From Halocaridina rubra (lineage: Eukaryota; Arthropoda; Malacostraca; Decapoda; Atyidae): DNA of 64,000 nt. Within the stretch, counting starts at the first letter, position 1. Every line of letters starts with the position of its first letter. The DNA is taken from assembly GCA_037179515.1 (NCBI GenBank), contig JAXCGZ010015165.1, positions 62,001 to 126,000 of the forward strand, given 5' to 3'. Below, piece by piece: positions 39,595 to 51,497 of this stretch. Under the pieces are notes generated by a model. The model had not been told where the DNA came from and searched no databases. It was given only the letters and a program-made list of their open reading frames with translations. Position numbers and translations under genes: made by a program.

Positions 39595-39846
39595 CACCTG
39601 TATGCAAGAATTTGCCAAATTTATCAAAAGTGACGGTTACGTTTCTCAGCAAGTTTTTAACTGTGCTGAAACCGGACTATTTTGGAAGAAATGACTAAAA
39701 AGACCTATATAACCCAAGAGGAGAAGTCACTGCCTGGCCACATTCTAATGAAGGACAGGCTTACAGTTTTATTGTGTACTAATCCTATTGGGGACTACAA
39801 GATAAAGCCACTTTTAGTCAATTACTTTGAAAATGCACTCGTTTTT
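39595..39846 (+). pseudogene. TIGD1-like Tigger transposase fragment, upstream part
   Basis: The plus-strand frame contains FAKFIKSDGYVSQQVFN followed by CAETGLFWKK, so the first catalytic Asp is Ala. After a one-base shift come YITQEEKSLPGH and MKDRLTVLL. This is the TIGD1-like subgroup, distinct from the 18555 family. The coding sequence halts at ctcgttttt (39838-39846), where a LINE-containing insert begins, and resumes at 42515. Confidence 0.75.
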
Positions 39847-42514
39847 CTTTTTTTTTCTTTGATATTCTCCCTTGAGGATGAGTGGACCTTCCCTTTTTGG
39901 TCCGCAGGTGGGGTAAGATTTTGTTGATTGGAGGTGGTATTCACTCTTGAGGGCGAATGGGCTTTCCTATTTCGGTGCGGAGGTGGGGTGAAATCTGGTT
40001 ATTGTTGGTGGTTTTCACTCCTGAGGGCGATCGGACTTTCCTATTTTGGCCCGCAGGTGAGGTTGTGCAAAACTGTAAAGATAGTGGAAAACATAAGTGT
40101 ACAGTTGAGGTTTATTAGTTTACATCAATCAATTCAATGAATTCCTGTTTTGGTGGTGAGAGAGAGTTATTACATGGTTATCTTGGTGGAGGGTATTGAC
40201 TGATGATATTTAGTAGACTGTTCATATAGTTGTTTGTTGCTAGTCTGATTATGGAGTTAGCAACATGAAGGACATTTGGATCTACGCTGGATGTTGCGGG
40301 GGCACCAGTTTTCCATCAAATTTCTGAAAAGAAATCACACTCAAGGATGTAGTGGAGCAGTGGATGTGGTGAGGCTACCTGGCAGAAGGTGCATTCCCTG
40401 ATGATATCATCCACTATTCGCCAGGTGCACTTGTACCCGAGTCTCAGACGGTACACATTTATCGCCGTGCTTCATTGAAGGTTCTTAGGCAGGGTGATGC
40501 GCTGAAGATCAGTGGTGGCTTTGTACCACCAGGTGAAGGGGAAGCCAATGTCTGTACACAGGTTGTTTTTAGTTATTAAGACGTTAAGGAGTGACTTGGT
40601 GGCTTTGTTTCTTATCTGTTGAATCCCAGGAGGCAGAGATATTTGGATGTCTGCTTTAAGAGTGATTGTTTTGCAGCTTGATCGGCTTCCTCATTCCCCT
40701 TAATGCCGACGTGGCTGGGAATCCAGGCAAGAGTGATGGCTTTTTCAAGGCTGGTTGTCCTGTGGTAGTGGCTGAGAATGGTGGTGATGATACGTACATT
40801 GTCTCTGAGGAGTGGCTTCTTGATGGCCTGTAAGGTGTCTTTTGAGTCAGAGAGAATTATGGCATGGTCAGCTCCTTGCTGGATGAAGAAGTCGATGGTG
40901 TTGGCTATGGCAACAAGCTCAGTCTGGAGCAATGAGCAGGAGTTTGACAGTCTCCAGGATAGGACGTGCTTTCCAGTGGTGAAGGCAGCTGCTGAGGCTC
41001 CAGTTTCTTGGTTTACTGAACCATCAGTGTAGAAGACTTGAGAGTTCGGCCTGCTTCTGCTCTGAATTTTGTCCTTGTATGTGTTTTTAAGGGCAAGCGG
41101 GTTTACCTAGCTTTTGGGGTTGTCAGGGAGCTCGATCTTTATGTTGAGTGGTTGGTCATTCCATGGGGGTGGGCATCAGTATTCAGGAAGCAGTGTCCTG
41201 TATCTTGGCTAGGATGTCCTCCCTGACTGGCAGTGCTTGCAGGCTAGCGCAGACCTTGGCTGCCCAGGTTCTAGGATGGTGGTCAGGATGGTGATTGAGG
41301 GCTAGATGGAGATTTGTGCCAGCTAGGCATTGATGTTGGGCAGTGGTGGTTTTGGCTATAAAGAGGGTCAGTCTTTGCTGTGCTCTGAATTTGAGTGGCA
41401 TGAATCCCGATTCCATCTGGATGTTTTCTCTCTTGGTCCACTTGGGGGCTCCTAGCATGGTACGCATGGCGTTGTTTTGAATGACTTCTATCTTGTCCCA
41501 CTGTTGGTCTTTTAGTAGCCATAGTGTGGGACAAGCATAGCCTATGAGGCTGCGTATGGCTTGTGCATAGAAGCTTTTGAGGACATTAAATGATACACCA
41601 TTGTAGAGTCCCGACATCCAACCAAGGACCGCTTGTCGCTGGCTGCATTTGTCGCGCAAGTGTTGAATTTCAGGTTCAAAGGTTAGTTTGCCGTCGATGA
41701 TTACACCCAGGTATTGGTGCTTGGTAACCCAGTCCACAGGCTCGTTACCTATGACCAGATTAGTGTCTGGTCTCCTCTGGTGGATGGGAAGGGCCTTGAT
41801 TTTAACTCCGAGGAAGATGGAGGCTTGGTGAATCTTGGTGAGGCAGCGCTGTGTCTTGTTAGAGATTCTGTCACCTATCATGACAAGGGCAAAGTCAACC
41901 GCATAATTGAAGAGTTTGGCTCCATGTGGTAGTGCGATGTCCATGAGTTTTTCCATGAGACAATTAAAGAGGAAGGGGCTAAGGATTCCACCTTGGGGGG
42001 TCCCATTTTCGTGGTTTTTGTAGGTAGAGTAGTGCCCTTCTACTTTGACTCGTGCACTACAGTTTTGTAGACTCTGCTTGATCCATGAGAGAAGGTTATC
42101 TTTGATCTGCTTTGCAATGAGAGCTGAGAGTATCACTGACGCATTGGCTAGTTCAAAGGCCTTCTCTAGGTCTAGAAAAACGATGTATCCACGGCAGTTG
42201 TTGATAAATGATAGCATGGAGGCTATGCATTCTAAGGTGCCTAAGCCAGGCTGGTAGGCAAACATGTTTTGTGGGAAGGATGGGCATTTCCAGCGGATTC
42301 TTATAAGTACCATCTTTTCTGCCATCTTGCTCAGGCAGCTTAGGGGGGAGACGGGGCGAGGGTTGTCAGGGTCCTGTGGTTTTGGGATGGGCTGATTTTC
42401 CCCACCTGCAGGCCAAAAGGGAAGGTCTGCTCACCCTCAAGGGAGAACATCAAGGAAAAAAAAATGAATGTCTGCTCTGTTCCATGAGGCTGGTCTGATT
42501 CTTTTTGTGTGTAA
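39847..42514 (-). mobile_element. I-clade LINE remnant bracketed by inverted repeats
   Basis: An insert of about 2.67 kb splits a TIGD1-like gene. The flanking direct repeat tcgttttt (39839-39846 and 42515-42522) looks like a target duplication. The left margin carries three tandem units of about 77 bp (39862-40070) starting cttgagg and ending gcaggtgggg. The right margin (about 42398-42470) carries one unit in inverted orientation. Between them lie reverse transcriptase and RNase H sequences on the minus strand. Terminal inverted repeats are not normal for non-LTR elements. Confidence 0.6.
40612..42400 (-). pseudogene. Reverse transcriptase plus RNase H of an I-clade-like LINE
   Basis: Read on the minus strand, the remnant starts near 42395 at the reverse-transcriptase entry motif (PKPQDPDNPRPVSPLSCL). 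An open 380-codon block (41183-42325) contains VFLDLEKAFE, NGTPQGGILSPFLFN and the catalytic box as YAVD instead of YADD. A TGA at 41183 interrupts. Then an RNase H domain follows at about 41040-40612: FYTDGSVN, ILSDSKDTLQAI, and WIPSHVGIKGNEEADQAA with the catalytic His/Asp region. RNase H downstream of the RT domain points to the I, R1 or related clades. Endonuclease and ORF1 are absent. The lost active-site Asp and the stop make it dead. Confidence 0.78.
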
Positions 42515-42775
42515 TCGTTTTTAAGCGTAATAACGTGTTGAAGGCTAGACTTCCAGTAATGTGGAGGTCGAATCCAAAGGCTTGGGTAGCAAGGAGTTTA
42601 TTCACAGAGTGGCTGACTGAAGTTTTTGTGCCAGCTGTTAAGAAATATCTTTAGGAAAAAGATTTGCCCCGTAATTATCTTTTTATAGTGGACAGTGCTC
42701 TTGGCCAACTTTTAAGTTTTGAAGAAGACCTTGCTATAGAATACAACTTCATAAAAGTAAAATTTAAGCACATGT
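42515..42775 (+). pseudogene. TIGD1-like Tigger transposase fragment, downstream part
   Basis: The gene resumes after the insert with the NNVLKARLPVMW and NPKAWVARSLFTEWL segments, then FVPAVKKYL, a TAG/TAA-type break, NYLFIVDSALGQ (second catalytic Asp kept) and FEEDLAIEYNFIKVKF. It then stops abruptly at a Ty3/Gypsy fragment before the third catalytic residue. Confidence 0.75.
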
Positions 42776-43365
42776 TGCAGGGCAAAACACAATATTACTT
42801 ACACATCATAAACCTTTAGCTTTTGCGATAAAAAATCATAATACTGCAAAACTAGATAAGCAGCAACATTTTTGGTCCTTAATCACTTAGTACGTACCTA
42901 ACATAGGGCACATAATTGGTGCAGACAGTGTAATGGCTGATTGTTTTTCAATCTCATAACCTATATCTGCTGTTTCTGTGGATATGTATGATTTAACTGG
43001 CATAGTTGAAATCCAGGTGACTGATACAGAAATTCTCGATTATAGAGATAGATTGAGACTGTTTAATTTACAGAGCATGATATGTACTACAACTCCTAAG
43101 CACCTAATCCAAGACCATTTCTCCCCCTCATCTTATCATATCTCAGTTATCCAACATTTACATAATATTTCACATCCTGATATCAAAACTACAATGCACC
43201 TCATCAAGGCTAGGTATTTGTGGTTCAATGTGGATTGTGATATAAGAAAGTTGGACTAAGGAGTGTACCTCCTGCCAACAAGCCAAGGCACGGCATCATA
43301 CTTGGGCACCTATCACTAATTTTACAGCACCTCTTTGCAATATTTGTGTTTGTCCATTTAGGTTT
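42776..43365 (+). pseudogene. Ty3/Gypsy pol fragment (end of RNase H and integrase zinc finger)
   Basis: The plus-strand translation reads THHKPLAFAI, the conserved end-of-RNase-H motif of Gypsy-type pol. IGHIIGADSVMADCFS follows, and then the integrase H2C2 zinc finger: LHNISHPDIKTTMHLIKARY, then ECTSCQQAKAR after a one-base frameshift near 43255. Stops at about 42888 (TAG) and 42960 (TAA) break the frame. It begins and ends abruptly, with no LTR visible, so it is a relic. In a live element this region degrades the RNA template and binds integrase to DNA. Confidence 0.78.
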
Positions 43366-43627
43366 ACAGTAATATCTCTAGTCACCAACTCAATCCGTTC
43401 CTTAACTCTGTTCGTGAGTCAAAGAGTTAAATTTTATGCATGTAAAACAAATTAATCCGTTCTCCAGCACCAGAAATATATCTTTTAATTTTTTTTATGG
43501 ACATAAACATGCATAAATACACCTGTAATATGAGAACACATTAATAATAGAAAGAAATTCTACTCTACTAAAAAAAAACATGGTACAATACTGTATTTAT
43601 CTTTGTGGTTGACTGTTGCTGGCACAC

Positions 43628-44015
43628 ATGAATAATGGAGAAGAAAAAGAAGAAGAAGAAGAAGAAGAAGAAGAAGAAGAAGAAGAAGAAGAAGAAGAAG
43701 AAGAAGAAGAAGAAGAGGAGAAGAAGAAGAAGAAGAAGAAGAAGAAGAAGAAGAAGAAGAAGAGAGAAGAAGAAGAAGAAGAAGAAGAAGAAGAAGAAGA
43801 AGAAGAAGAAGAAGAAGAAGAAGAAGAAGGATGGAGGAGGAGGAGGAGGAGAAGAAGAAGAAGAAGAAGAAGAAGAAGAAGAAGAAGAAGAAGAAGAAGA
43901 AGAAGAAGAAGAAGAAGAAGAAGAAGAAGAAGAAGAAGAAGAAGAAGAAGAAGAAGAAGAAGAAGAAGAAGAAGAAGAAGAAGAAGGAGGAGGAGGAGGA
44001 GGAGGAGGAGGAGGA
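43628..44015 (+). repeat. (GAA)n / (GGA)n purine tract of about 390 bp
   Basis: An almost unbroken purine strand: GAA repeats with short GAG/GGA patches near 43715, 43763, 43830-43850 and 43985-44013. Long GAA mirror repeats can form triplex DNA. Every long open frame here is low-complexity (poly-Glu, Lys, Arg or Ser) and is not a gene. Confidence 0.97.
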
Positions 44016-44034
44016 AGATTACTCCTTGGAAGGA

Positions 44035-45791
44035 GAGTCCTCTTCCATAAAACCGTTAGGTAACTATTCAGGTACAGGCTGTACTTCAAGTGTTTTCTCT
44101 CTATGTTTTCTTTTGGAAGGTGGTTCTCTGGATACTGGCACAAGAAAACGATCCAGAGAAATTTGTCTTTTTCTTTGCTGATATATTTTCCTAAAGTGAG
44201 ACATTACATTATCATTTAAAATGTTCACTGCTCTGTTGCTCACAGTTTTCTCTGGGTGATGAATCTCGATGAAAGCCTGAACATCACTCCACTTACTGAA
44301 AAATTCTTTAAATTATTCACTGGAATTTTTTATCCTCTCTTCCCCTTCCTCTGATGACTGCTCCTCTTGGGGAGTCTTCACCTGTTCACGTTGCATCTCT
44401 ATTAGTTCTTTGATGGCGAGTTCTTGTTTTTGATCCTCCATCAGCTCTTCCACATCCTCCTCAATGACCTCTAAGCCCAAACTTTTGCCCGTGGCCACCA
44501 TTTAGTTTATAATTTTAATAGCTAACTTCTGCTTGAAACCCTCAAAGTATCTATCAGCCACACAACTTGGCCAAACTTTTCTCCAGGTGGAGTTCAATGT
44601 GCAGTATGAGACCTCCTTCCATGCCTTGTCAACGAGGCCAGTGCAGTGGAGGATATTAAAGTTGTCTTTCTAGAATTCACAAAGGGTCAAATCCATGTCA
44701 TTGATGATCTGGAAACACCTGGAAAAGAGACCCTTTGGAAGCAGCTTCTTAAAATTGGAAATTGCTTGCTGGTCCATGGGCTGGAGGAGAAGAGTGGTGT
44801 TGGGAGGCAGAAATTTGACTTTTATGAAGTTGTATTCTATGGCAAGGTCTTCTTCAAAATTGAAAGTTGGCCAGGAGCATTGTCCATTATAAGAATACAA
44901 TTATGGGGCAAATATTTTTCCTAAAGATATTTATTTAACAGCTGGCACAAACACTTCAGTCAACCACTATATGAATAAACTCCTTGTTACCCAAGCCTTT
45001 GTATTCAACCTCCACATTACTGGAAGTCTAGCTTTCAACATCTTATTGCGCTTAAAAACGAGTGGATTTTCAGTGTAATAGAATAAAGTGGCTTAATCTT
45101 GCAGTGCCCATTAGTACACAATAAAACTGTAAGCCTGTCCTTCTTTAGTTTGTGGCCAGGCAGTGACTTCTCTTGGGTCATATAGGTCTTTTTAGTCATT
45201 TTCTTCCAAAATAGTCCGGTTTCAGCACAGTTAAAACTTGCTGAGAAACGTAACCTTCACTTTAGATAAATTTGGCGAATACTAGCACAAAGGCATCAGC
45301 AACCTTTTGGTCCAAACTAGTCGCTTCTCCATGCCTAGCAACACTAAGAATATCAGTTCGTTGGCAAAATTTCTCAACCAGCCTTTACTGGCTTTAAATT
45401 CATCAATTTCAGCACCACTAGAACTTGGAGTGTTTCCTACTAAATCATGGTGTATTTGTAGAGCCTTATCGCATATTTTAGCTTCACTAACCCTATCTTC
45501 CGCTGTGTTTCATTTATCCAAACCAACAATAAGTTTTCTACCTCTTTTATCAACTGTGACCTATTCTTCATTAATATAGTCACTCCTTTAGCCATATCAG
45601 CTGCCTTTAAGACCTCTTTATTTTTCAAGATAGTACAGATGGATAATTTTGCCATATTATACGTGTGGCGAGATCAGAAACACAAACACCGATTCCATGT
45701 TTAGCAATTATTTCTTTCTTTGGTTCCACTGTTATATGCTTAGGCTTTTTAATGCCACTATCACTAACGCACTTAACTTTCTAAGGAGCCA
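44035..45791 (-). pseudogene. TIGD1-like transposase pseudogene
   Basis: The minus-strand start is near 45791 (MAPKKVKC). Recognisable segments in order: EPKKEIIAKHGIGVCVSDLA (helix-turn-helix), EIDEFKASKGWLRNFANE (CENP-B domain, 45400-45370), a badly broken stretch where ETGLFW should lie (near 45225), NKMLKARLPVMW, then LPPNTTLLLQPMDQQAISNF with the third catalytic Asp (44785-44840), and WPSCVADRYFEGF. The C-terminal blocks are MVATGKSLGLEVIEEDVEEL (44313-44501) and EIHHPEKTVSNRAVN with ISLDRFLV. Numerous stops and several frameshifts are present, so it is an old copy. The second catalytic region (NGQCSWPTF instead of VDNAPGHP-like) is destroyed. Confidence 0.78.
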
Positions 45792-46030
45792 TAATTAGGG
45801 CTAGCTTAAAATAAATGTCAAAACAATGGAAACTACAACAAAAGAACAATGAACAAACTACACAGCACAGGCACCAATGCAGAACTGAAAGCAATTACAT
45901 GGTCGCCCGGGCGAACGCGAACATGGTTGCCTGGGTGGGTGTATTTACCTAATTGTATTTACCTAATTGTGTTTACGGGAAAGAGACCAAAGCTCGTATC
46001 TTCCAGTCTCCTGATCGGTTCCATTTATAC

Positions 46031-47755
46031 TTAGTGATACTTATCATATCTGTCCATAAAACTATGGATTGAGATAGCATTAACTACCTCCTCGCTTAGC
46101 CAATTCCAATTATCAACTACTCTTACACTGAAAAAGTATTTCCTTACATCCTTCAAAGAAGTTTTCTTACGAAGCTTCAAACTATGACCTCTAGTTCTAG
46201 ACCCTGCCATATCAAAATATCGATCCCTATCCACTCTATCATAACCATGAAGGAATTTAAAGACTGTCACCATATCCCCCCTCAATCTTCTAGCTTTGAG
46301 TGATGGTAAGTTTAATTCCCTCAGCCTCTCATCATAACTGAGATTGCGTATTTCTGGCACCAGTTTCGTGGCATGTCTTTGAACTTTTTCAAGCTTAGCT
46401 ATGTGCTTTTTCAAGTGTGGATTCCAAATGGGGGCTGCATATTCGAGTTTTGGCCTCACATAAGTTACATAAATATTTCTGAACATTTCCTTGTCCATGT
46501 GCCTGAAGGCTACCCTTACATTTGATAAGAATGCATATGCTGCCCTTACTATGCCATTTATATGTATTTCTGGAGACAAATCTGCCAGTATGTTTACTCC
46601 TAGATCTCTCTCATTTTCTGTCTCTTGAAGTTGTACTCCAGCCACAGAGTAGTCAAGCTTGGGCCTTCTTGCACTTGTACCCATTCTCATTACCTTACAT
46701 TTTGAAGTATTGAATTTCATTAGCCACTTTTCTGACCACTCATGCAGACTATTTAGATCTTCCTGAAGTTCTCTACCATTGTTCTCGTTTTTTACTTTCT
46801 TCACAATCTTTGCATCATCTGCAAACATATTAATGAATGAATTTACAGGATCTGGTAGGTCATTTACATATACAAGGAGCAAAAGTGGCCCTAAAACTAA
46901 ATCCTGTGGAACTCCACTACTAACTCTTCTCCATTCAGACACTGAGTGTCTTACTCTAACCCTCTGTTCCCTTACTTCTAAGTAAGTGTTTATCCATTCC
47001 AAGACATTTCAACCTATTCTAGCCATTGATTGCAGCTTCCTAATAAGTCTCCCATGTGAATCAGTGTCAAACACTTTCTGGAAGTCTAGGAATGTGCAAT
47101 CTGCCCATCCCTCTCTTTCCTGTAAGATTTGGCTTACCTCATCATAAAATTCTAATAAGTTTGTTACTGTTGATCTACCTTCTCTGAAGCCATGTTGCCT
47201 CACTGACAAAAAGTTGAAGGATTCCAAGTGAAGAGAAATATGTTTCCTTAGTAGTTTCTCCATAACTTTGCAAACTATTCTGGTCAAGGAAACTGGTCTA
47301 TAGTTCAGAGCCGTATCCCTCCTTCCCTTTTTGAAGATAGGTATCACATTTGCTTGTTTCCAGCATCTTGGAATCTCCCCTGACTCCAGTGACTTTTTAA
47401 ATATGATACTTAGTGCCACTGATATTGAGTTTGTGCATTTTTTAAGTACATGAGGGGGATATGTCATCAGGATTTGTAGCTTTATGAACATCTAAATCCT
47501 ACAGCGCTTTGCATACCTCTGTGGCTGTAAGGTTGATGTTCTCTAACTCTGGCCCTTGAGCTTCTATCACTGCAATCTGAGGGGGTGGGGTATTTTCTAC
47601 TGTAAATACTGACTGAAACTCCTTGTTCAATTCTTTGCAGATCTCTTCATCCGTTTCAGTGATGCTTCCATCCGCTCTCTTTAGCCTTAAAACCTGTTCC
47701 TTTACCTTCAGTTTTTCTCTGATAAAGATGTGGAAAGGCTAGCGATTTTCTTTAG
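46031..47755 (-). pseudogene. LINE copy A reverse transcriptase
   Basis: ORF2 C-terminal half. Blocks in order on the minus strand: IPRCWKQANVIPIFKKGRRD, NYRPVSLTRIVCKVMEK, FREGRSTVTNLLEFYDEV and DCTFLDFQKVFDT. An in-frame TGA at 47009-47011 replaces a Gly codon of ARIGG. Then SSGVPQDLVLGPLLL, the catalytic NMFADDAKIV box, the thumb, and the C-terminal YVRPKLEYAAPIWNP and GSRTRGHSLKLR segments (46031-47002, open). An extra G in the run at about 47453-47457 shifts the frame upstream. The reverse transcriptase copies the element RNA at the target in the nucleus. This copy is broken. Confidence 0.85.
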
Positions 47756-47814
47756 ACTTCCTGGTGATGTCCCTCTCATAGTCTCTCTCTGCCTCTCTTC
47801 TTTTACTTAGGTAG

Positions 47815-48837
47815 TCATTTCTTGCTCTTTTGTAGTTTTTTTCTCCTCCTATACCGCTTCAAGCATTTGTCTCTCCACTTCTTAGCTGTTTTACACTCAT
47901 TATCGAACCATTTCTCTCTGGCATGAATAACACCTACTTTGGTGACATGTATGCAGCAATCTACTATCTTCCCATATTTCTCACAAAGGATGTCATACAT
48001 TTCTTGTACAGATTTGTTGTAAAATAAGGTTCTCCAGTCAAAAACTGCAAAAAGCTCATTCATTTTGATGTAATCTCCTTTCGGATAGTTCCTCCTCATG
48101 TCCTCAATGCCTCTACTCTCAGAAAGAATATCTTCAATGATATACTCCATCAACAACACACAGTGGTCTCTCTTTCCATTTGGTGGTTCATACTCAAATT
48201 TTTCAATATCCAACACATTATCTGTGAATACTAGATCAAGTAGCGATGGCTCATCCCCACCCGTGGCCCTCGTTGGTTCCATTACATGTTGGTGTAGGAA
48301 ATTACCTTGTACGCAATCTAGGAATCTTGCCCCAAATGAGTCCTCACCACTGTGTGGGTCAAGATTTATCCAATTTATCTCTTTATGATTAAAATCTCCC
48401 ATAATCAAAATTCTGCATTTTGTCTCCTGTGCCATGTTAACAACTAAGTTTATGACTTCAACAGTACCTATATGACTTTCCTCATAAACTTCTAGCCTAT
48501 TTTGGTTCCATGGTGGGTTATATACAACAGTTATTATTATGCTCTCTGACCCAGTATTTATGCGAGCAACAAGAAATTCCTTGAACTCATTTTCTATAGC
48601 CAAGGTTATTTCTTCAACTTGAATCCTTTCACTTTTGAGCAGTGCTATCCCTCCACCAGTCCTCTCAGATCTTTCAACCCTTAATATTCTGAAGCCCTTA
48701 GAATAAACTGTGACACTGTTTATGTCTTCACTCAACTTAGTCTCTGTAATTGCTACTATATCTGCCTTACTGTTGTGAATCCTATCTTTTAATTCTACTT
48801 CCTTACCAGCTAATCCATCAGCATTTGGGTATAGCAA
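47815..48837 (-). pseudogene. LINE copy A apurinic-like endonuclease domain
   Basis: 340 open codons. The motifs of the exonuclease-endonuclease-phosphatase fold are present: the N of YPNADGLAGK, AITETKLSED with the catalytic Glu, TVVYNPP, ILIMGDFNHKEINW with Asp and Asn, and KRDHCVLLM in place of SDH. A deletion of about 20 bp near 47838, compared with copies B to D, shifts the frame into a stop after a basic KRYRRRKK segment. The domain normally nicks target DNA to prime reverse transcription. Confidence 0.85.
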
Positions 48838-48839
48838 TC

Positions 48840-49918
48840 TTAATGAGGCCCCATCCCCTGATCTTCTGTCATTATCTTCTTTATCTCCCCTTTGTCTGGA
48901 AGAACTCTGAAATTAAAATTTTTCTTCTCTTCTTCATTTCTTTCCTCAATTAACCTTCTTGCCTCTTGCAACAAGATTTTGATCTTTCCCATCTCTTCCT
49001 GTGTTCTGTATCGTCTAATGAACACTTCTTTGAATTCTTGAAGGTCTTTTAGACATTTTTCTCAACAATATTTCCCTACATGTTTCCCCTCTCTCAAAGG
49101 TTACTTTTGTTGGTCTTGGCTTTCCTTCCCTCGAATATTTGCCTAGTTGGTGTATGTTTACAATATCCTCATTACCACAAACTACTCCAAGCTTTTTTAT
49201 CAGGTCTTCAACCGTAGCTTTATTTTCTTCAAGCCTCCCCTGTCATGTTGGCTCCTGGGATTCGCTTATGCCTGAGATTACCACTGTCTTCTCTTTATCA
49301 AGTGCCTGTTTGATGAGTGGGTTTGCCCTTTCCATCACAACGTCTTTCATTTTTTTCGATTACTGTCTCTATATAGTCAACGGTTTGTATGTTTTCCAGT
49401 GCCACCATCTTTACAACCTCTTTTACTGCCACATTCCCCTATAGTGCATCAGCAAAGGAAGTTTTCATGGCATCATTTTCCATATTCAGCTCCTGGAACT
49501 CTTTTCTAAACTGTTCAATATTTTCCTTAATCTGGACTTTCCAAGCTGCAATCTCGTCTCTCTCAGAAGAGATCAGTGAACTAACATCTAATTCATTTAG
49601 GTTGCCATTCAGCTGTTTGTTTTTATCTTCTTGATTAGAAATTCTGGTTTCTAGTTCACTCTTTTCCCCTTCCAGCTTCTTTATTCGTTTTTCTAGTTCC
49701 TTTCTCTCCTGCCCTTGTGCTTTATTTGCTTTCTCCAAAAGTCTTATTTCCTCTCTGAGTGTTTCATTCTCTTTCATTTCTCTATCCATAGTCCGAATTT
49801 TAACATCAAGGCTTATAACCATTGCCTCTAAATCCTTGATTTTCTGTTTTAGTCTCCTAATAGCTACCTCTCCTCCCGACCCATGGGTGGGAGAGGTTTG
49901 GGACAGAGATGGCCTCAT
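48840..49918 (-). pseudogene. LINE copy A ORF1 (coiled coil plus RRM-like domain)
   Basis: Starts MRPSLSQTSPTHG at 49918. An uninterrupted heptad-rich coiled coil follows (about residues 20-120, rich in E/K/L). Then comes an RRM-like part with VVISGIS, LGVVCGNEDIVNIHQLGK and RPTKVTFERGE segments, read through several frameshifts between 49025 and 49440. The end is TEDQGMGPH and TAA overlapping the beginning of ORF2 in another frame. Coiled coil plus RRM-like organisation is that of LINE ORF1 RNA-binding trimers. Frames are broken at about 49060, 49240 and 49350. Confidence 0.78.
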
Positions 49919-51497
49919 TTTTATGTTCTCCCTCTCATAATATAGAAAGAAGAAGAGAAAGAGTAAAAAAAAAGAGAGAAAAACTTTTATTTGAGCTTCT
50001 CACAGAATTTTTATATCTCCATATAAGTGCTATTTAGTGACTCAATTTATCTCTTTTCTGGTAATACACATCTTAAGTTAATAATTTGACTATGATAATT
50101 TAAGGATAAAAAGAAAAAGAAAAAATGCAACAAAAACAAAGTCAAACCTGAAGGAAAATTCGAATTTGTGTCTGAGGAGGCACCCACCTGTTTCTGCTAT
50201 ATATTCTTCTTAACTGATAAACTCACTTGCTAACCAAGATATGTTAGTACAGGATCAGACTTTACACTTAGCTCAATATATATACAAAATAAAAAAAAAT
50301 AGTAAAAGAGAAAGCTAAAAGAAGAGAAAAAATGAAGAAAATAAGACAGCTGTAGTACTTAGTAAATTAACTCAGTAGTGTTGACAGGTGTATTTTTGGT
50401 ATTTATTTAATTATTCAATTATTTCGTGTATCAAAACTAGCTATCAAATTAATATAAATTTGAAGGATACTGATTTTAACAATATATGGAACCACAGGAT
50501 CAGGTGAACAGCTTAATAGCTCTCCCCAATTTACACAAAAAATTTGGTAATATGATGTGATGGCTTCACCTCTGGCAACTCTTCTAAGTTTCCTTCAAGG
50601 CAGAACAGGGCAGCTTCTTCTCTTTCCCCTCACGAAAATGTTCTCATTTTTTTCCTGTAATATTTTGGACAGTCTCGTCATACAACAAATATAAGTTTTT
50701 TACTCACAATACTCTTCAGGATTTTTTATTTAGGAAAATTATATATGATTTACGCACTATATTCTTAGTTACTCAAAAACACAAGGAAAAGATTAAGGGA
50801 TACTGAATTCTTGTGTACTGAATACTGTGTGTGTGTGTTGTGTGATTACCTAATTGTGATTACCTAATTGTGTTTACGGGAAAGAGCCCAAAGCTCGTAT
50901 CTTCCCGTCTCCTCATCGGTTCCACTTTAGAACTAGTGATACTTATCATACCTGTCCTTAAAACTATGGATGAGATACCATTAACTACCTCCTCGCTTAG
51001 CCAATTCCAATTATCAACTACTCTTACACTGAAAAAGTATTTCCTTACATCCTGCAAAGAAGTTTTCTTACGAAGCTTCAAACTATGACCTCTAGTTCTA
51101 GAGCCAGCATATCAAAATATCGATCCCTATCCACTCTATCATAACCATGAAGAATTTAAAGACTGTCACCATATCCCCCCTCACTCTTCTAGCTTCGAGT
51201 GATGGTAAGTCTAATTCCCTCAGCCTCTCATCATAACTCAGATTGCGTATTTCTGGCACCAGTTTCGTGGCATGTCTTTGAACTTTTTCAGCTTAGCTAT
51301 GTGCTTTTTCAAGTGCGGATTCCAAAAGGGGGCTGCATATTCGAGTTTTGGCCTCACATAGGTTACATAAATATTTCTGAACATTTCCTTGTCCATGTGC
51401 CTGAAGGCTACCCTTACATTTGATAAGAATACATATGCTGCCCTTACTATGCCATTTATATGTATTTCTGGAGACAAATCTGCCAGTATGTTTACTC

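Larger units (their letters stand above)
43367..45935 (-). mobile_element. TIGD1-like Tigger element, minus strand
   Basis: The low-coordinate end reads cagtaatatctctagtcacc then caatccgttcc (43370-43405), resembling the CAGT..CTCG..TAATCCGTTCC ends common in Tigger and mariner-type elements. The transposase remains run from 45791 down to about 44035, and a (GAA)n tract sits in the 3' region. The high-coordinate end, rich in cgcccgggcgaacgcgaac (45902-45920), is cut off by the LINE insertion at 45941. Confidence 0.6.
45941..50825 (-). mobile_element. CR1-like LINE copy A, longest copy
   Basis: Minus strand, 3' end at 45941 with two tail repeats of the type tttacctaattgt. ORF2 reverse transcriptase, ORF2 endonuclease and ORF1 follow in order up to 49918. 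Sequence from 49930 to about 50825, with no open frame, is probably 5' UTR. It is the only copy with a complete ORF1 start. It inserted into the end of the TIGD1-like element. Confidence 0.82.

Noticed and set aside
43568..44181. Overlapping 115-190-codon frames rich in Glu, Lys, Arg or Ser
   Set aside because: All are translations of the (GAA)n tract. The flanking residues do not form a recognisable protein.
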